This document shows, one piece after another, positions 33,739 through 47,097 of a stretch of 64,000 nucleotides of DNA (the stretch's first letter is position 1; each line of letters begins with the position of its first letter). Source of the stretch: Phymorhynchus buccinoides (taxonomy: Eukaryota; Mollusca; Gastropoda; Neogastropoda; Raphitomidae); contig CM065704.1 of NCBI GenBank assembly GCA_017654935.2, forward strand, positions 28,481,513 to 28,545,512, written 5' to 3'. A program made the position numbers and the translations under genes. The notes under the pieces are model-generated. The model did not search any database. It was not told the origin of the DNA and saw nothing but the letters and a program-made list of their open reading frames with translations.

Positions 33739-34454
33739 GTTCAACATCTTGGGATGCCAGTCTCCGTCAGCCACGCCCCTACCCCAGGTGAGCACGGTGA
33801 CCCCCAACCCCTTCACGGCCACACCCAGGCCCCAGGTGACCTCCCCAACGGGTTGCGTGTACTGGACCCCCTGGGTCAACACCCACCAGCCATCCGCGGG
33901 CACCGAGTTCGAGAGCGTCTACGACATGCAGCCTCTGGTGCACATGTGCAGCCCCGCCCTCATCATCAAGATGGAGTGCCGCGTGGCCGGGACCCACCTT
34001 CCCTGGGACGTGGCCGCTCAGAGTGGCGTCACCTGCGACCTGGCCCAGAAAATGCTCATGTGCCTGGACACGCCCGACTCCCCGTGCTTGGACTACGAGA
34101 TCCGCGTTCTGTGCGACGAGTGTCCGCGATCGTCTCTGGCCCCGCTCGCTACTACCCTGACCCCGCCACCGTCCGGGGGGAACAACTGCGTGAGCGGCTG
34201 GAGCGACTGGTACGACCGGGACCAGGACGTCAGTGATGGGGACTTTGAAGGGCTCGGTGCCGATGAGCTGGAGCAGCTGTGTCCCGGAGGAGAGGTGGTG
34301 GAGGTGGAGTGTAACTCTGTGGCTGACAACCAGGCCTACTACCTCAACCCCATGCTCATCACCACCTGCGATGTCCGGACCGGCTTCAGCTGCGACCTGG
34401 CCTCCAACAGCTACTGCGACAACTTCAAGATCAGATACCGCTGTCAGTGCAAAG
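33739..34454 (+). CDS. Exon 19: end of discoidin 4 and two CYS/WxxW domains
   Basis: 716 nt, phase 2 in, phase 1 out (acceptor TGTCGTGCAG, donor GTAAAGC). RFNILGCQSPS closes discoidin 4. After a Thr/Pro linker comes a CYS domain of a second subtype (CVYWTPWVNTHQPSAGTEFE, MCSPALIIKMECRVAG, GVTCDLAQ, CLDYEIRVLCDEC), resembling the CILP-like version, here called subtype B. A second, subtype A-like CYS domain follows: CVSGWSDWYDRDQDVSDGDF, LCPGGEVVEVEC, TTCDVRTGFSCD, FKIRYRCQC. Codon use is strongly G/C-ending, unlike repeat-associated CYS exons. Confidence 0.87.
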
Positions 34455-35296
<842 letters not shown>

Positions 35297-36538
35297 AGGG
35301 TCCACAAACAACAGGTAAAACGCCAACCGCCTACCCACCATGGTACACTGGTAAAACACCCACTGCCTACCCACCATGGTACACTGGAGAAACACCCACT
35401 GCCTATCCACCATGGTACACTGGTAAAACACCCACTGCCTACCCACCATGGTACACTGGAGAAACACCCACTGCCTACCCACCATGGTACACTGGTGAAA
35501 CACCCACTGCCTACCCACCATGGTACACTGGAGAAACACCCACTGCCTACCCACCATGGTACACTGGAGAAACACCCACTGCCTACCCACCATGGTACAC
35601 TGGAGAAACACCCACTGCCTACCCACCATGGTACACTGGAGAAACACCCACTGCCTACCCACCATGGTACACTGGTGAAACACCCACTGCCTACCCACCA
35701 TGGTACACTGGAGAAACACCCACTGCCTACCCACCATGGTACACTGGAGAAACACCCACTGCCTACCCACCATGGTACACTGGAGAAACACCCACTGCCT
35801 ACCCACCATGGTACACTGGAGAAACACCCACTGCCTACCCACCATGGTACACTGGAGAAACACCCACTGCCTACCCACCATGGTACACTGGAGAAACACC
35901 CACTGCCTACCCACCATGGTACACTGGTGAAACACCCACTGCCTACCCACCATGGTACACTGGAGAAACACCCACTGCCTACCCACCATGGTACACTGGA
36001 GAAACACCCACTGCCTACCCACCATGGTACACTGGAGAAACACCCACTGCCTACCCACCATGGTACACTGGAGAAACACCCACTGCCTACCCACCATGGT
36101 ACACTGGTGAAACACCCACTGCCTACCCACCATGGTACACTGGAGAAACACCCACTGCCTACCCACCATGGTACACTGGAGAAACACCCACTGCCTACCC
36201 ACCATGGTACACTGGAGAAACACCCACTGCCTACCCACCATGGTACACTGGTGAAACACCCACTGCCTACCCACCATGGTACACTGGAGAAACACCCACT
36301 GCCTACCCACCATGGTACACTGGAGAAACACCCACTGCCTACCCACCATGGTACACTGGAGAAACACCCACTGCCTACCCACCATGGTACACTGGAAAAA
36401 CACCCACTGCCTACCCACCATGGTACACTGGAGAAACACCCACTGCCTACCCACCATGGTACACTGGTGAAACACCCACTGCCTACCCACCATGGTACAC
36501 TGGAGAAACACCCACTGCCTACCCACCATGGTACACTG
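35297..36538 (+). CDS. Exon 20: 34 repeat units
   Basis: 1,242 nt, phase 1-1, donor GTGAGTC. Preferred acceptor ATTTCAACAG gives EGPQTTG followed by KTPTAYPPWYTG; a second in-frame AG (AACAACAG) 18 nt downstream at 35315 would drop EGPQTT. The repeat section, 35315-36538, is exactly 34 x 36 bp. Four units start KTP (one AAAAAC at about 36396). Confidence 0.8.
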
Positions 36539-36838
36539 GTGAGTCTGTTTGTTTATTTTTTCAGGCACGTGTTTGTGATTAATACTGTTTTGGCTTTTTT
36601 CTCACTATCTTTTTATGCAAAATCTAACCAACTATTCTGCATTTATGAATGTGTTACGAATTTATTTAAGAATTAGACGCAAGGTTATGTTTTAGAACCC
36701 CCATATTACTGAAGGATTGTAGTTAAATAGAATTGCACATCATTTGAAAGGATCGCGTGCTTATCTGCTTTATCACAAAGTATCCAAGCATCTTGTAAAT
36801 TATGAATCCAAAGAATTAATTGTCCATATTGGCTTTAC

Positions 36839-37117
36839 CATTGTGCTGTCTCTGAAATGTGGACGAACACTCTTGGAAAACATATGACAAATATTTTTCA
36901 GAAAGAAATTGTTGAATGAAATGTGAAATTCTGTTTGTTTTTAATAATGGAAGCCAGCAGTTAATCAAATAAAAAATATTGTGCTGTCTCTGAAATGTGG
37001 ACGAAAACTCTTGGAAAACATATGACAAATATTTTTCAGACAAGAAATTGTTGAATGAAATGTGAAATTCTGTTTGTTTTTAATACTGGAAGCCAGCAGT
37101 TAATCGAATAAAAATAT
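36839..37117. repeat. Tandem duplication, 2 x ~140 bp
   Basis: Both copies contain ATTGTGCTGTCTCTGAAATG, CTCTTGGAAAACATATGAC and GGAAGCCAGCAGTTAATC with a few differences. Confidence 0.8.
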
Positions 37118-37477
37118 TTTCATTTATTTGGGTATTAAGTTCATAATACAATATACAATATTGTAGTTGCCTGTGAGGTATTTATCGTCCTTTAACTTTG
37201 GGTGAATATTTGCTTCTGCTCTTCATTACAGAAAATCTTTTTTCTTTTAGTCAGAAAAAAATCCCATTTATTACGCGTGTGTGTTTTAAATTTTACATGT
37301 ACTATCTTTTAGAAAAGCAGTCCTGTATCTACTGATTGTGGAATTGAAAAAAACAGGATAGCAAAACTAGCTTCTTGAAATTTCAAATTTAATAACATTT
37401 TGTGTTAACAGCTTTAATACTTACAATCCTTCGTCCCTGTATAAGGAATATATACCTTATGTATTGTTCACCCCAAA

Positions 37478-37479
<2 letters not shown>

Positions 37480-37542
<63 letters not shown>

Positions 37543-37605
37543 GCGTGCGCGCACGCACACACACTCACGCCCGCACGCGCACGCACACATGCACACACAC
37601 ACATA
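37480..37605. repeat. (CA)n array and degenerate CACG continuation
   Basis: About 31 CA units, then GTGCGTGCGCGCACGCACAC-type sequence. Confidence 0.9.
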
Positions 37606-37644
37606 CACATATTCTGGATTGTCAACACGTCATTATCATTTCAG

Positions 37645-38301
37645 GTGAAACACCCACTGCCTACCCACCATGGTACACTGGAGAAACACCCACTGTCTAC
37701 CCACCATGGTACACTGGAGAAACACCCACTGCCTACCCACCATGGTACACTGGAGAAACACCCACTGCCTACCCACCATGGTACACTGGAGAAACACCCA
37801 CTGCCTACCCACCATGGTACACTGGTGAAACACCCACTGCCTACCCACCATGGTACACTGGTGAAACACCCACTGCCTACCCACCATGGTACACTGGAGA
37901 AACACCCACTGCCTACCCACCATGGTACACTGGTGAAACACCCACTGCCTACCCACCATGGTACACTGGAGAAACACCCACTGCCCAGCCTTACGCCTGT
38001 GTCAATGGTTGGACTAAATGGATGAACCAGGATACTCCAGACACAGGAGATGGAGATCTGGAGAAGCTGACAGATCAACAGAAACAGCAGTTGTGTCCTG
38101 GTGGTCAGCTGGTAGAGATTGACTGTCAGACAACAGATGGCATTGTTTACTACAGTTCTGGAGAAATCGTCACCTGTGACCTGAGCTCTGGACTGGTGTG
38201 TAATAATGCTGACAACGCCCCCATACCTTGTTCTGACTATCAGGTCAGGTACAAGTGTCAGTGTCTGGAGACACCAACAGCTCAACCACCAAGGAATACA
38301 G
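37645..38301 (+). CDS. Exon 21: 9 repeats - CYS domain (cassette 1 of 6)
   Basis: 657 nt, phase 1-1 (acceptor CATTTCAG, donor GTGAGAC). Nine units (second is ETPTVYPPWYTG), then ETPTAQPYACVNGWTKWMNQ, LCPGGQLVEIDC, EIVTCDLSSGLVC, DYQVRYKCQC, and the tail LETPTAQPPRNTG. First of six consecutive cassettes with the same exon plan, tail and homologous introns. Confidence 0.88.
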
Positions 38302-39122
38302 GTGAGACTTGCTTTATGTACTTGACCCACCAAGAACCCGTGTTCAGTCCGAAAAATATTTATTTCAGACCCCTATTTAAAATCTAATAATGTTTTTGGG
38401 GTGTGTTTTTTTAGATGAAAGTCAATACTTTGTCAACTAACAAAATGCAACAAAAAACCTCATTCCCACAATTTTGCAGGGCGTTGATTTTTTTACATAG
38501 AAGTATGGGTCTTTAATTATATTTTCTTACTTTAAAATTCCATGCGTCTTGCATATTCACAAATTAATTGGTGTTAAGTTAAATTATACAATAGTAAGAT
38601 CAATATTTATTCTTTGACTACAAGTTTCCAAATTTCCAGATACTTTTTGAATCAATTGCTTCATTCTTATGTTTGATATTCAAAGTAGGTCCATATGCAG
38701 AAAGAGAGAAACAGTAACCTCGCTATCATTAACTACACGTTAGTGTTTTTTTAATTTTACTGCAGACAGTCATGGCTTTTTAACGTCTTCAGAAATACAT
38801 CTAATTGAAACCGTGTTAAGATCTACTGCTTTGCATTAACGTATGAGTTAGTGAAGGATTGAACATTAGCACACATGAACAGACTTAATTTATTTCAGAA
38901 CGCAAAGATATCACTCTGACTCGTATCATTTCTTTTCTTACAAATCTCTGTAGTCCGGGAAAGTTTGTACATTCAGGAATTTGTTTTGGGGGTGTTTTCT
39001 TTCGTGTGTTTCAAACAAGCATCTTTGTTGGTAATGGTGGCTGGTTGGTTTATGTGCGAGGCAGCCACAATAATGCCCAAACAAATCCAGAACATTCCAC
39101 TCAAATTCGATCCCGATTTCAG
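38302..39122. other. Intron 21 (cassette intron type 1)
   Basis: 821 bp, AT-rich. Homologous along its whole length to introns 22-25: GACTTGCTTTATG at the 5' end and CCACTCAAATTCGATCCCG before the acceptor. Small ORFs reaching into the next exon are artefacts. Confidence 0.75.
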
Positions 39123-39779
39123 GTGAAAATCCCACTGCCTATCCTCCATGGTACACTGGTAAAACACCCACTGCCTACCCACCATGGTACACTGGTAAAA
39201 CACCCACTGCCTACCCACCATGGTACACTGGAGAAACACCCACTGCCTATCCTCCATGGTACACTGGTAAAACTCCCACTGCCTACCCACCATGGTACAC
39301 TGGTGAAACTCCCACTGCCTACCCACCATGGTACACTGGTGAAACACCTACTGCCTACCCACCATGGTACACTGGAGAAACACCCACTGCCTACCCACCA
39401 TGGTACACTGGTGAAACACCCACTGCCTACCCACCATGGTACACTGGAGAAACACCCACTGCCCAGCCTAACGCCTGTGTCAACGGTTGGAGTAAATGGA
39501 TGAACCAGGATACTCCAAACACTGGAGATGGAGATCTGGAGAAGCTGACAGATCAACAGAAACAGCAGTTGTGTCCTGGAGGTCAGCTGGTGGAGATTGA
39601 CTGTCAGACAACAGATGGCATTGTTTACTACAGTTCTGGAGAAATCGTCACCTGTGACCTGAGCTCTGGACTGGTGTGTAATAATGCTGACAACGCCCCC
39701 ATACCTTGTTCTGACTATCAGGTCAGGTACAAGTGTCAGTGTCTGGAGACACCTACAGCTCAACCACCAAGGAATACAG
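39123..39779 (+). CDS. Exon 22: 9 repeats - CYS domain (cassette 2)
   Basis: 657 nt, phase 1-1 (acceptor GATTTCAG, donor GTGAGAC). Units begin ENPTAYPPWYTG and mix KTP and ETP starts (Lys in about three). The CYS domain is NACVNGWSKWMNQDTPNTGD-type and otherwise as in exon 21; tail LETPTAQPPRNTG. Confidence 0.88.
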
Positions 39780-40636
39780 GTGAGACTTGCTTTATGTACT
39801 TGACCCACCATGAACCCGTGTTCAGTCCGAAAAATATATTTTTCAGAACCCTATTTAAAATCTAATAATGTTTTTGGGGTGTTTTTTTTAGATAAAAGTC
39901 AATACTTTGTCAACGAACAAAATGCAACAAAAAAACTCATTCCCACAATTTTGCAGGGCATTGATCTTTTGATATAGAAACATGGGTCTATAATTATCTT
40001 TTCTTACGTTAGTACTCCATGCGTTTTGCATATTCAAACTTCTGTTCAGTTGTTGCCATGCAGGAACAAATTAATTGGTGTTAAGTTAAATTATGCAATA
40101 GTAACATCAATATTTATTCATTGAGTACAAGTTTCCAAAATATACAAATACTTTTTTAATCAATTGCTTCGTTCTTATGTTTGATATCAAAATAGGTCCA
40201 TATGCAGAAGAAAACAACCGTAACCTGGCTATCATTAACTAAACGTTAGTGGGTTTTTTAATTTTACTGCAGACAGTCATGGCTTTTTAACGTCTTCAGA
40301 AATACATCTAATTGAAACCGTGTTAAGATCTACTGCTTTGCATTAACGTATGAGTTAGTGAAGGATGGAAAATTAGCACACATGAACACTCTTAATTTAA
40401 TTCAGAACGCAAAGATATCACTCTGACTCGTATCATTTGAGATTTTTTTTCTTCCAAATCTCTGTAGTCCGGGAAAGTTTGTACATTCAGGAATTTGTTT
40501 TGGGGGTGTTTTCTTTCGTTTGTTTCAAAAAAGCAGTTTTGTTGGTGGTGGTGGCTGGTTGGTTTATGTGAGAGGCAGCCACAATAATGCCCAAACAAAT
40601 CCAGAATATTCCACTCAAATTCGATCCCGATTTCAG
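39780..40636. other. Intron 22 (type 1)
   Basis: 857 bp, homolog of intron 21 with small indels (for example an extra TTGTTGCCATGCAGGAAC segment). No other element. Confidence 0.75.
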
Positions 40637-41149
40637 GTGAAAATCCCACTGCCTATCCTCCATGGTACACTGGTAAAACACCCACTGCCTACCCACCTTG
40701 GTACACTGGTAAAACACCCACTGCCTACCCACCATGGTACACTGGAGAAACACCCACTGCCTACCCACCATGGTACACTGGAGAAACACCCACTGCCTAC
40801 CCACCATGGTACACTGGAGAAACACCCACTGCCAAGCCTTACACCTGTGTCAACGGTTGGAGTGTATGGATGAACCAGGATACTCCAGACACTGGAGATG
40901 GAGATCTGGAGAAGCTGACAGATCAACAGAAACAGCAGTTGTGTCCTGGAGGTCAGCTGGTAGAGATTGACTGTCAGACAACAGAGGGCATTGTTTACTA
41001 CAGTTCTGGAGAAATCGTCACCTGTGACCTGAGCTCTGGACTGGTGTGTAATAATGCTGACAACGCCCCCATACCTTGTTCTGACTATCAGGTCAGGTAC
41101 AAGTGTCAGTGTCTGGAAACACCTACAGCTCAACCACCAAGGAATACAG
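40637..41149 (+). CDS. Exon 23: 5 repeats - CYS domain (cassette 3)
   Basis: 513 nt, phase 1-1. Five units (ENP, KTP, KTP, ETP, ETP) then ETPTAKPYTCVNGWSVWMNQ. Here the WxxW motif is WSVW instead of WSKW, both Trp retained. TTEGIVYYSSGEIVTC; tail LETPTAQPPRNTG. Confidence 0.88.
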
Positions 41150-42003
41150 GTGAGACTTGCTTTATGTGCTTGATGATTGATGACAAGAACCCGTGTTCAG
41201 TTCGATTTTTTTAAATTTAAGACCCCTATTTAAAATCTAATATAATGTTTGTTTGGTGTGTTTTTAGATAAACGTCAATACTTTGTCAACGAACAATATG
41301 CAATAAAAAAACCTCGTTCCCACAATTTTGCAGGGCATTGATCTTTTGACATAGAAGCATGGGTCTATAATTATCTTTTCTTACTTTAATACTCCATGCA
41401 TCTTGCATATTCAAACTTCTGTTCAGCTGTTGCCATGCAGGAACAAATTAATTGGTGTTAAGTTAAATTATACAATAGAAACATCAACATTTATTCTTTG
41501 AGTACAAGTTTCCACTTATACATATACTTTTTGAATCAATTGCTTCGTTCGTATGTTTGATATTCAAAGTAGGTCCATATGCAGAAAGAGAGAAACAGTA
41601 ACCTCGCTTTAATTAACTAAACGTTAGTGGGGTTTTATTTTACAGCAGACAGTCATGGCTTTTGAACGTCTTCAGAAATACATCTAATTGAAACGGTGTT
41701 AAGATCTACTGCTTTACATTGACATATGAGTTAGTGAAGGATGGAATATTAGCACACATGAACCGTCTTAATTTAATTCAGAACACAAAGATATCACTCT
41801 GACCCGTATCATTTCTTTTCTTACAAATTTCTGTAGTCCGGGAAAGTTTGCACTTTCAGGAATTTATTTTGGTGGTATGTTTTTTATTTTGCTTCAAAAA
41901 AGCATTTTTGTTGGTGATGGTGGCTGGTTGGTTTATGTGAAAGGCAGCCATAGGAATGCCAAAACATCCAGAATATTCCACTCAAATTCGAATCCGATTT
42001 CAG
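41150..42003. other. Intron 23 (type 1)
   Basis: 854 bp, homologous to introns 21-25, nothing else seen. Confidence 0.75.
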
Positions 42004-42552
42004 GTGAACATCCCACTGCGTATCCTCCATGGTACACTGGTAAAACACCCACTGCCTATCCACCATGGTACACTGGTAAAACACCTACTGCCTACCCACC
42101 CTGGTACACTGGTAAAACACCCACTGTCTACCCACCATGGTACACTGGAGAAACACCCACTGCATACCCACCATGGTACACTGGAGCAACACCCACTGCC
42201 TACCCACCATGGTACACTGGAGAAACACCCACTGCCCAGCCTTACACCTGTGTCAACGGTTGGAGTAAATGGGTGAACCAGGATACTCCAGACACTGGAG
42301 ATGGAGATCTGGAGAAGCTGACAGATCAACAGAAACAGCAGTTGTGTCCTGGAGGTCAGCTGGTAGAGATTGACTGTCAGACAACAGATGGCATTGTCTA
42401 CTACAGTTCTGGAGAAATCGTCACCTGTGACCTGAGCTCTGGACTGGTGTGTAATAATGCTGACAACGCCCCCATACCTTGTTCTGACTACCAGGTCAGG
42501 TACAAGTGTCAGTGTCTGGAGACACCTACAGCTCAACCACCAAGGAATACAG
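42004..42552 (+). CDS. Exon 24: 6 repeats - CYS domain (cassette 4)
   Basis: 549 nt, phase 1-1. The six units are the most varied in the cluster: EHP, KTP, KTP, KTPTVYPP, ETP, ATPTAYPPWYTG. The CYS domain (GWSKWVNQDTPDTGDGD) is of the EIVTCDLSSGL kind; tail LETPTAQPPRNTG. Its 3' part is the template of the nearly identical exons 25-26. Confidence 0.88.
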
Positions 42553-43403
42553 GTGAGACTTGATTTTGTACTTGATGATTTGTAAAAGAACCCGTGTTCA
42601 GTCCAAACAATCTTTATTTCTGACCCCTATGTGAAATCTAATATATGTTTTGTTTTTATTATTTTAGATGAAATTCAATACATTGTCAACGAACAAAATG
42701 CAACAAAAAAACCTGATTCCCACAATTTTGCAGGGCATTGATCTTTTGATATAGAAACAAGGGTTTTTAATTATCTTTTCTTACGTTAGTAATCCATGCG
42801 TTTTGCATATTCAAACTTATGTTCAGTTGTTGCAATGCAGGAATAAATTAATTGGTGTTAAGTTAAATTATGCAATAGTTACATCAATATTTATTCTTTG
42901 AGTACAAGTTTCCAAATATACAAATACTTTTTTAATCAATTACTTCGTTCTTATGTTTGATATTCAAAGTAGGTCCATATGCAGAAAGAGAGAAACAGTA
43001 ACCTGGCTATCATTAAGTAAACGTGGGTTTTTGAATTTTACTGCAGACAGTCATGGCTTTTTAACGTCTTCAGAAATACATCTAATTGAAACCGTATTCA
43101 GATCTACTACTTTACATTGACGTATGAGTTAGTGAAGGATGGAACAATAGCACATATGAACAGTCTTAATGTAATTCAGAACACAAAGATATCACTGTGA
43201 CTCGTATAATTTCTTTTCTTACAAATCTCTGTAGTCCGGGAAAGTTTGTACATTCAGGAATTTGTTTTGGGGGTGTTTTCTTTCGTTTGTTTAAAACAAG
43301 CATCTTTGTTGGTAATGGTGGCTGGTTGGTTTATGTGAGAGGCAGCCACAATAATGCCCAAACAAATCCAGAATATTCCACTCAAATTCGAATCCGATTT
43401 CAG
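42553..43403. other. Intron 24 (type 1), start of 1,364-bp duplicate
   Basis: 851 bp. Same length as intron 25 and, as far as compared by eye, the same sequence. Confidence 0.75.
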
Positions 43404-43916
43404 GTGAAAATCCCACTGCCTATCCTCCATGGTACACTGGTAAAACACCCACTGCCTATCATCCATGGTACACTGGTAAAACACCCACTGCCTACCCACC
43501 ATGGTACACTGGAGAAACACCCACTGCCTACCCACCATGGTACACTGGAGAAACACCAACTGCCTACCCACCATGGTACACTGGAGAAACACCCACTGCC
43601 CAGCCTTACACCTGTGTCAACGGTTGGAGTAAATGGATGAACCAGGATACTCCAGACACTGGAGATGGAGATCTGGAGAAGCTGACAGATCAACAGAAAC
43701 AGCAGTTGTGTCCTGGAGGTCAGCTGGTAGAGATTGACTGTCAGACAACAGATGGCATTGTCTACTACAGTTCTGGAGAAATCGTCACCTGTGACCTGAG
43801 CTCTGGACTGGTGTGTAATAATGCTGACAACGCCCCCATACCTTGTTCTGACTACCAGGTCAGGTACAAGTGTCAGTGTCTGGAGACACCTACAGCTCAA
43901 CCACCAAGGAATACAG
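43404..43916 (+). CDS. Exon 25: 5 repeats - CYS domain (cassette 5)
   Basis: 513 nt, phase 1-1. Units ENPTAYPPWYTG, KTPTAYHPWYTG (His replaces Pro), KTP, ETP, ETP; CYS domain as in exon 24; tail LETPTAQPPRNTG. Translation is identical to exon 26. Confidence 0.88.
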
Positions 43917-44767
43917 GTGAGACTTGATTTTGTACTTGATGATTTGTAAAAGAACCCGTGTTCAGTCCAAACAATCTTTATTTCTGACCCCTATGTGAAA
44001 TCTAATATATGTTTTGTTTTTATTATTTTAGATGAAATTCAATACATTGTCAACGAACAAAATGCAACAAAAAAACCTGATTCCCACAATTTTGCAGGGC
44101 ATTGATCTTTTGATATAGAAACAAGGGTTTTTAATTATCTTTTCTTACGTTAGTAATCCATGCGTTTTGCATATTCAAACTTATGTTCAGTTGTTGCAAT
44201 GCAGGAATAAATTAATTGGTGTTAAGTTAAATTATGCAATAGTTACATCAATATTTATTCTTTGAGTACAAGTTTCCAAATATACAAATACTTTTTTAAT
44301 CAATTACTTCGTTCTTATGTTTGATATTCAAAGTAGGTCCATATGCAGAAAGAGAGAAACAGTAACCTGGCTATCATTAAGTAAACGTGGGTTTTTGAAT
44401 TTTACTGCAGACAGTCATGGCTTTTTAACGTCTTCAGAAATACATCTAATTGAAACCGTATTCAGATCTACTACTTTACATTGACGTATGAGTTAGTGAA
44501 GGATGGAACAATAGCACATATGAACAGTCTTAATGTAATTCAGAACACAAAGATATCACTGTGACTCGTATAATTTCTTTTCTTACAAATCTCTGTAGTC
44601 CGGGAAAGTTTGTACATTCAGGAATTTGTTTTGGGGGTGTTTTCTTTCGTTTGTTTAAAACAAGCATCTTTGTTGGTAATGGTGGCTGGTTGGTTTATGT
44701 GAGAGGCAGCCACAATAATGCCCAAACAAATCCAGAATATTCCACTCAAATTCGAATCCGATTTCAG
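43917..44767. other. Intron 25 (type 1), duplicate of intron 24
   Basis: 851 bp, apparently identical to 42553-43403. Confidence 0.75.
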
Positions 44768-45280
44768 GTGAAAATCCCACTGCCTATCCTCCATGGTACA
44801 CTGGTAAAACACCCACTGCCTATCATCCATGGTACACTGGTAAAACACCCACTGCCTACCCACCATGGTACACTGGAGAAACACCCACTGCCTACCCACC
44901 ATGGTACACTGGAGAAACACCAACTGCCTACCCACCATGGTACACTGGAGAAACACCCACTGCCCAGCCTTACACCTGTGTCAACGGTTGGAGTAAATGG
45001 ATGAACCAGGATACTCCAGACACTGGAGATGGAGATCTGGAGAAGCTGACAGATCAACAGAAACAGCAGTTGTGTCCTGGAGGTCAGCTGGTAGAGATTG
45101 ACTGTCAGACAACAGATGGCATTGTCTACTACAGTTCTGGAGAAATCGTCACCTGTGACCTGAGCTCTGGACTGGTGTGTAATAATGCTGACAACGCCCC
45201 CATACCTTGTTCTGACTACCAGGTCAGGTACAAGTGTCAGTGTCTGGAGACACCTACAGCTCAACCACCAAGGAATACAG
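44768..45280 (+). CDS. Exon 26: 5 repeats - CYS domain (cassette 6)
   Basis: 513 nt, phase 1-1, protein identical to exon 25 and 1,364 bp away from it. After the donor the intron changes to type 2 (GTGAGACTTGTTTTATAATG), marking the duplicate's right limit. Confidence 0.88.
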
Positions 45281-46317
45281 GTGAGACTTGTTTTATAATG
45301 AGCTGGTGATTTATTTGTGGTGGGAACTCGTGTTAAGTCCAAATGTGCTTTTCTTTTGCAAACTCAGATTGAACTCAATGTACTTTCTATTTATGGGATG
45401 GACATGAACATTTTGTTGGTGACAACAATTGCTTATTTCTTTCATATTGCCGTGTGTTGATATAAAGCTTTTGACGTCGAAGTATGAGTGTATAATTTTT
45501 TCGTACCTCGATCATTGTTGTGTCTTGCATATTTGAACTTCTATTCAGTTTTTATATAATGAATACGTGCAAACTAATAGGTGTTCAAATAAACAACACG
45601 TTATTCACATTGAAGGGTAATCTTTCTGAATTATTTTGATCATATTTACATATATGTTTGTAACGTTTACTTAATTTCTATGTTTGATAGTCATAGTTAT
45701 CCCATAGTTATGCAGAAAAGAGAAACATATCCATCCCAACCGTTGACTAAATATTCCTTTGTGTTTGTTTATTCTGTTGACAGTCACAATCTTCTAACGT
45801 ACTTGCAGACATGACTCTAATGTTTAGCACGCTGAAACTTCTACTTTACAGCGACGTGTGAATTTGTATGCATCGTTGTCTTTTGTATGCATTTCAGTTG
45901 ATATGAAGATTGGAAAAGATAGCACAAAACAACAGTCCCGGTGTCAATTAGAGCTCAGATAATTATCTGACTTTCATTAGTAATTTCCATGCAAAGTTCT
46001 GTAGATTTGAATATTTCATATATCAAGGAGTTTTGTGTATGTAAAATGCAGCAGGATGATAAACAATAAATCCAGAATAGTCAAAGGAAATTCTGACCAC
46101 ATTTCAGGTAAAAACCCTACTGCCTACCCACCATGGTACATTTTGAACACGAGCTTGTGAACAAAAGTGTGAGCAGTCATTAAGTTTTTGTTCTTGTTGA
46201 TGTTCTCCCTAGTGTGTGTTCTGTCTTGTTGGACAAAATGAACGTCTTTATGTCTGTGTATGCCTTTAACTGTGCTTCACTGATGTTATCGAGGGTTTGT
46301 TCTATTTTCAACCGTAG
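45281..46317. other. Intron 26 (type 2) with exon remnant
   Basis: 1,037 bp. The first ~827 bp are homologous to intron 29 (48623-49449). Then comes a broken repeat exon (46108-46140), and from 46141 sequence homologous to 50535-50710. Confidence 0.7.
46108..46140 (+). pseudogene. Truncated repeat exon remnant
   Basis: Acceptor ACATTTCAG and one unit (KNPTAYPPWY) as at the start of exon 30, then an abrupt switch to intron sequence TTTTGAACACGAGCTTG. There is no donor, and an in-frame TGA follows at 46158-46160. Compared with the paralogous block, about 1 kb (rest of the exon and part of the intron) was deleted. Confidence 0.75.
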
Positions 46318-46505
46318 AAGTGCCCACCGTAGCCCCTACCTCGATCTCCCACGTGCCCAAGCAGCCAATAGCCGTGCGGTGCGCGTGGTCCCCCTGGCTG
46401 AACGCTGACAAGCCTGACTCCACACAGCAAGACCTGGGAGACCTGGAGACCATCGAAGTGCTGAAGAACACCTACGGCCTGTGCTCCACCATCATGGACA
46501 TTGAG
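46318..46505 (+). CDS. Exon 27: subtype B CYS domain, first half
   Basis: 188 nt, phase 1 in, phase 0 out (acceptor TCAACCGTAG, donor GTAGAAA). EVPTVAPTSISHVPKQPIAV linker, then RCAWSPWLNADKPDSTQQDL, LETIEVLKNTYGLCSTIMDI. WSPW is the WxxW motif. Paralog: exon 31. Confidence 0.83.
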
Positions 46506-46874
46506 GTAGAAATTCCTTATAAGCGCAATCTCTTTTGGAAATTCGTTAACGTTTTCAGCCCTAACAGGCTAACAGCTAGGCTGAGGCCAATAGCTTTTAA
46601 TTTTGTTGTTAGGTTTGAGCTTTTTAAACTTTCATTCATTGTCGATTCATCATCTACAATTGAAACACAACTTTGCTTACGGATGATTTCAGTCTTTTAT
46701 GTTTAGGCCAATCATTTTTTGTTCTGAACTCAGAGTTTTATGCATGTATATATGGGAAATGCGTGCATTCCCAAGTCGTACTGTTCTCGGGTTTTTTGTT
46801 ATGTCGTCTCGAGGTATGGTTGCCTTCATTTTCCTTTGTAATACAATGAATAAGTCAATTATTGCGTTGGGCAG
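46506..46874. other. Intron 27
   Basis: 369 bp; paralogous to 50899-51336, lacking the small insertion found there. Confidence 0.75.
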
Positions 46875-47097
46875 TGTCGCGTGGCTGGTACCGGTCAATC
46901 ATTGACCAGTGCAGGTCAGAGCCGGGTGACCTGTGATGTCCTCAACGGACTGCGCTGCTACAACCAGCAGCAGGCAGGTCCGTCCTCCTGCCTGGACTAC
47001 GAGGTGCGCGTGCTGTGCTGGTCCCCCACGTGCCAGGGACGCCCTCCCAGCCTGCACACCACCCTGGCTCCCCACCTTCCTCAGGAAAAGACAACGC
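46875..47097 (+). CDS. Exon 28: subtype B CYS domain, second half
   Basis: 223 nt, phase 0 in, phase 1 out (acceptor GTTGGGCAG, donor GTAAGGA). CRVAGTGQSLTSAGQSRVTC, DVLNGLRCYNQQQAGPSSCL, DYEVRVLCWSPTC and a Pro-rich tail. Protein identical to exon 32 as read here. Confidence 0.83.

Larger units (their letters stand above)
36539..37644. other. Intron 20
   Basis: 1,106 bp with a ~140-bp direct duplication (36839-36978 and 36979-37117) and a (CA)n array at 37480-37542 followed by GCGCACGCACAC repeats. Confidence 0.65.

Noticed and set aside
46214..46408. ORFs beginning MCSVLLDKMNVFMSVYAF before exons 27 and 31
   Set aside because: Intronic sequence duplicated with the block; reads into the exon in the wrong frame.
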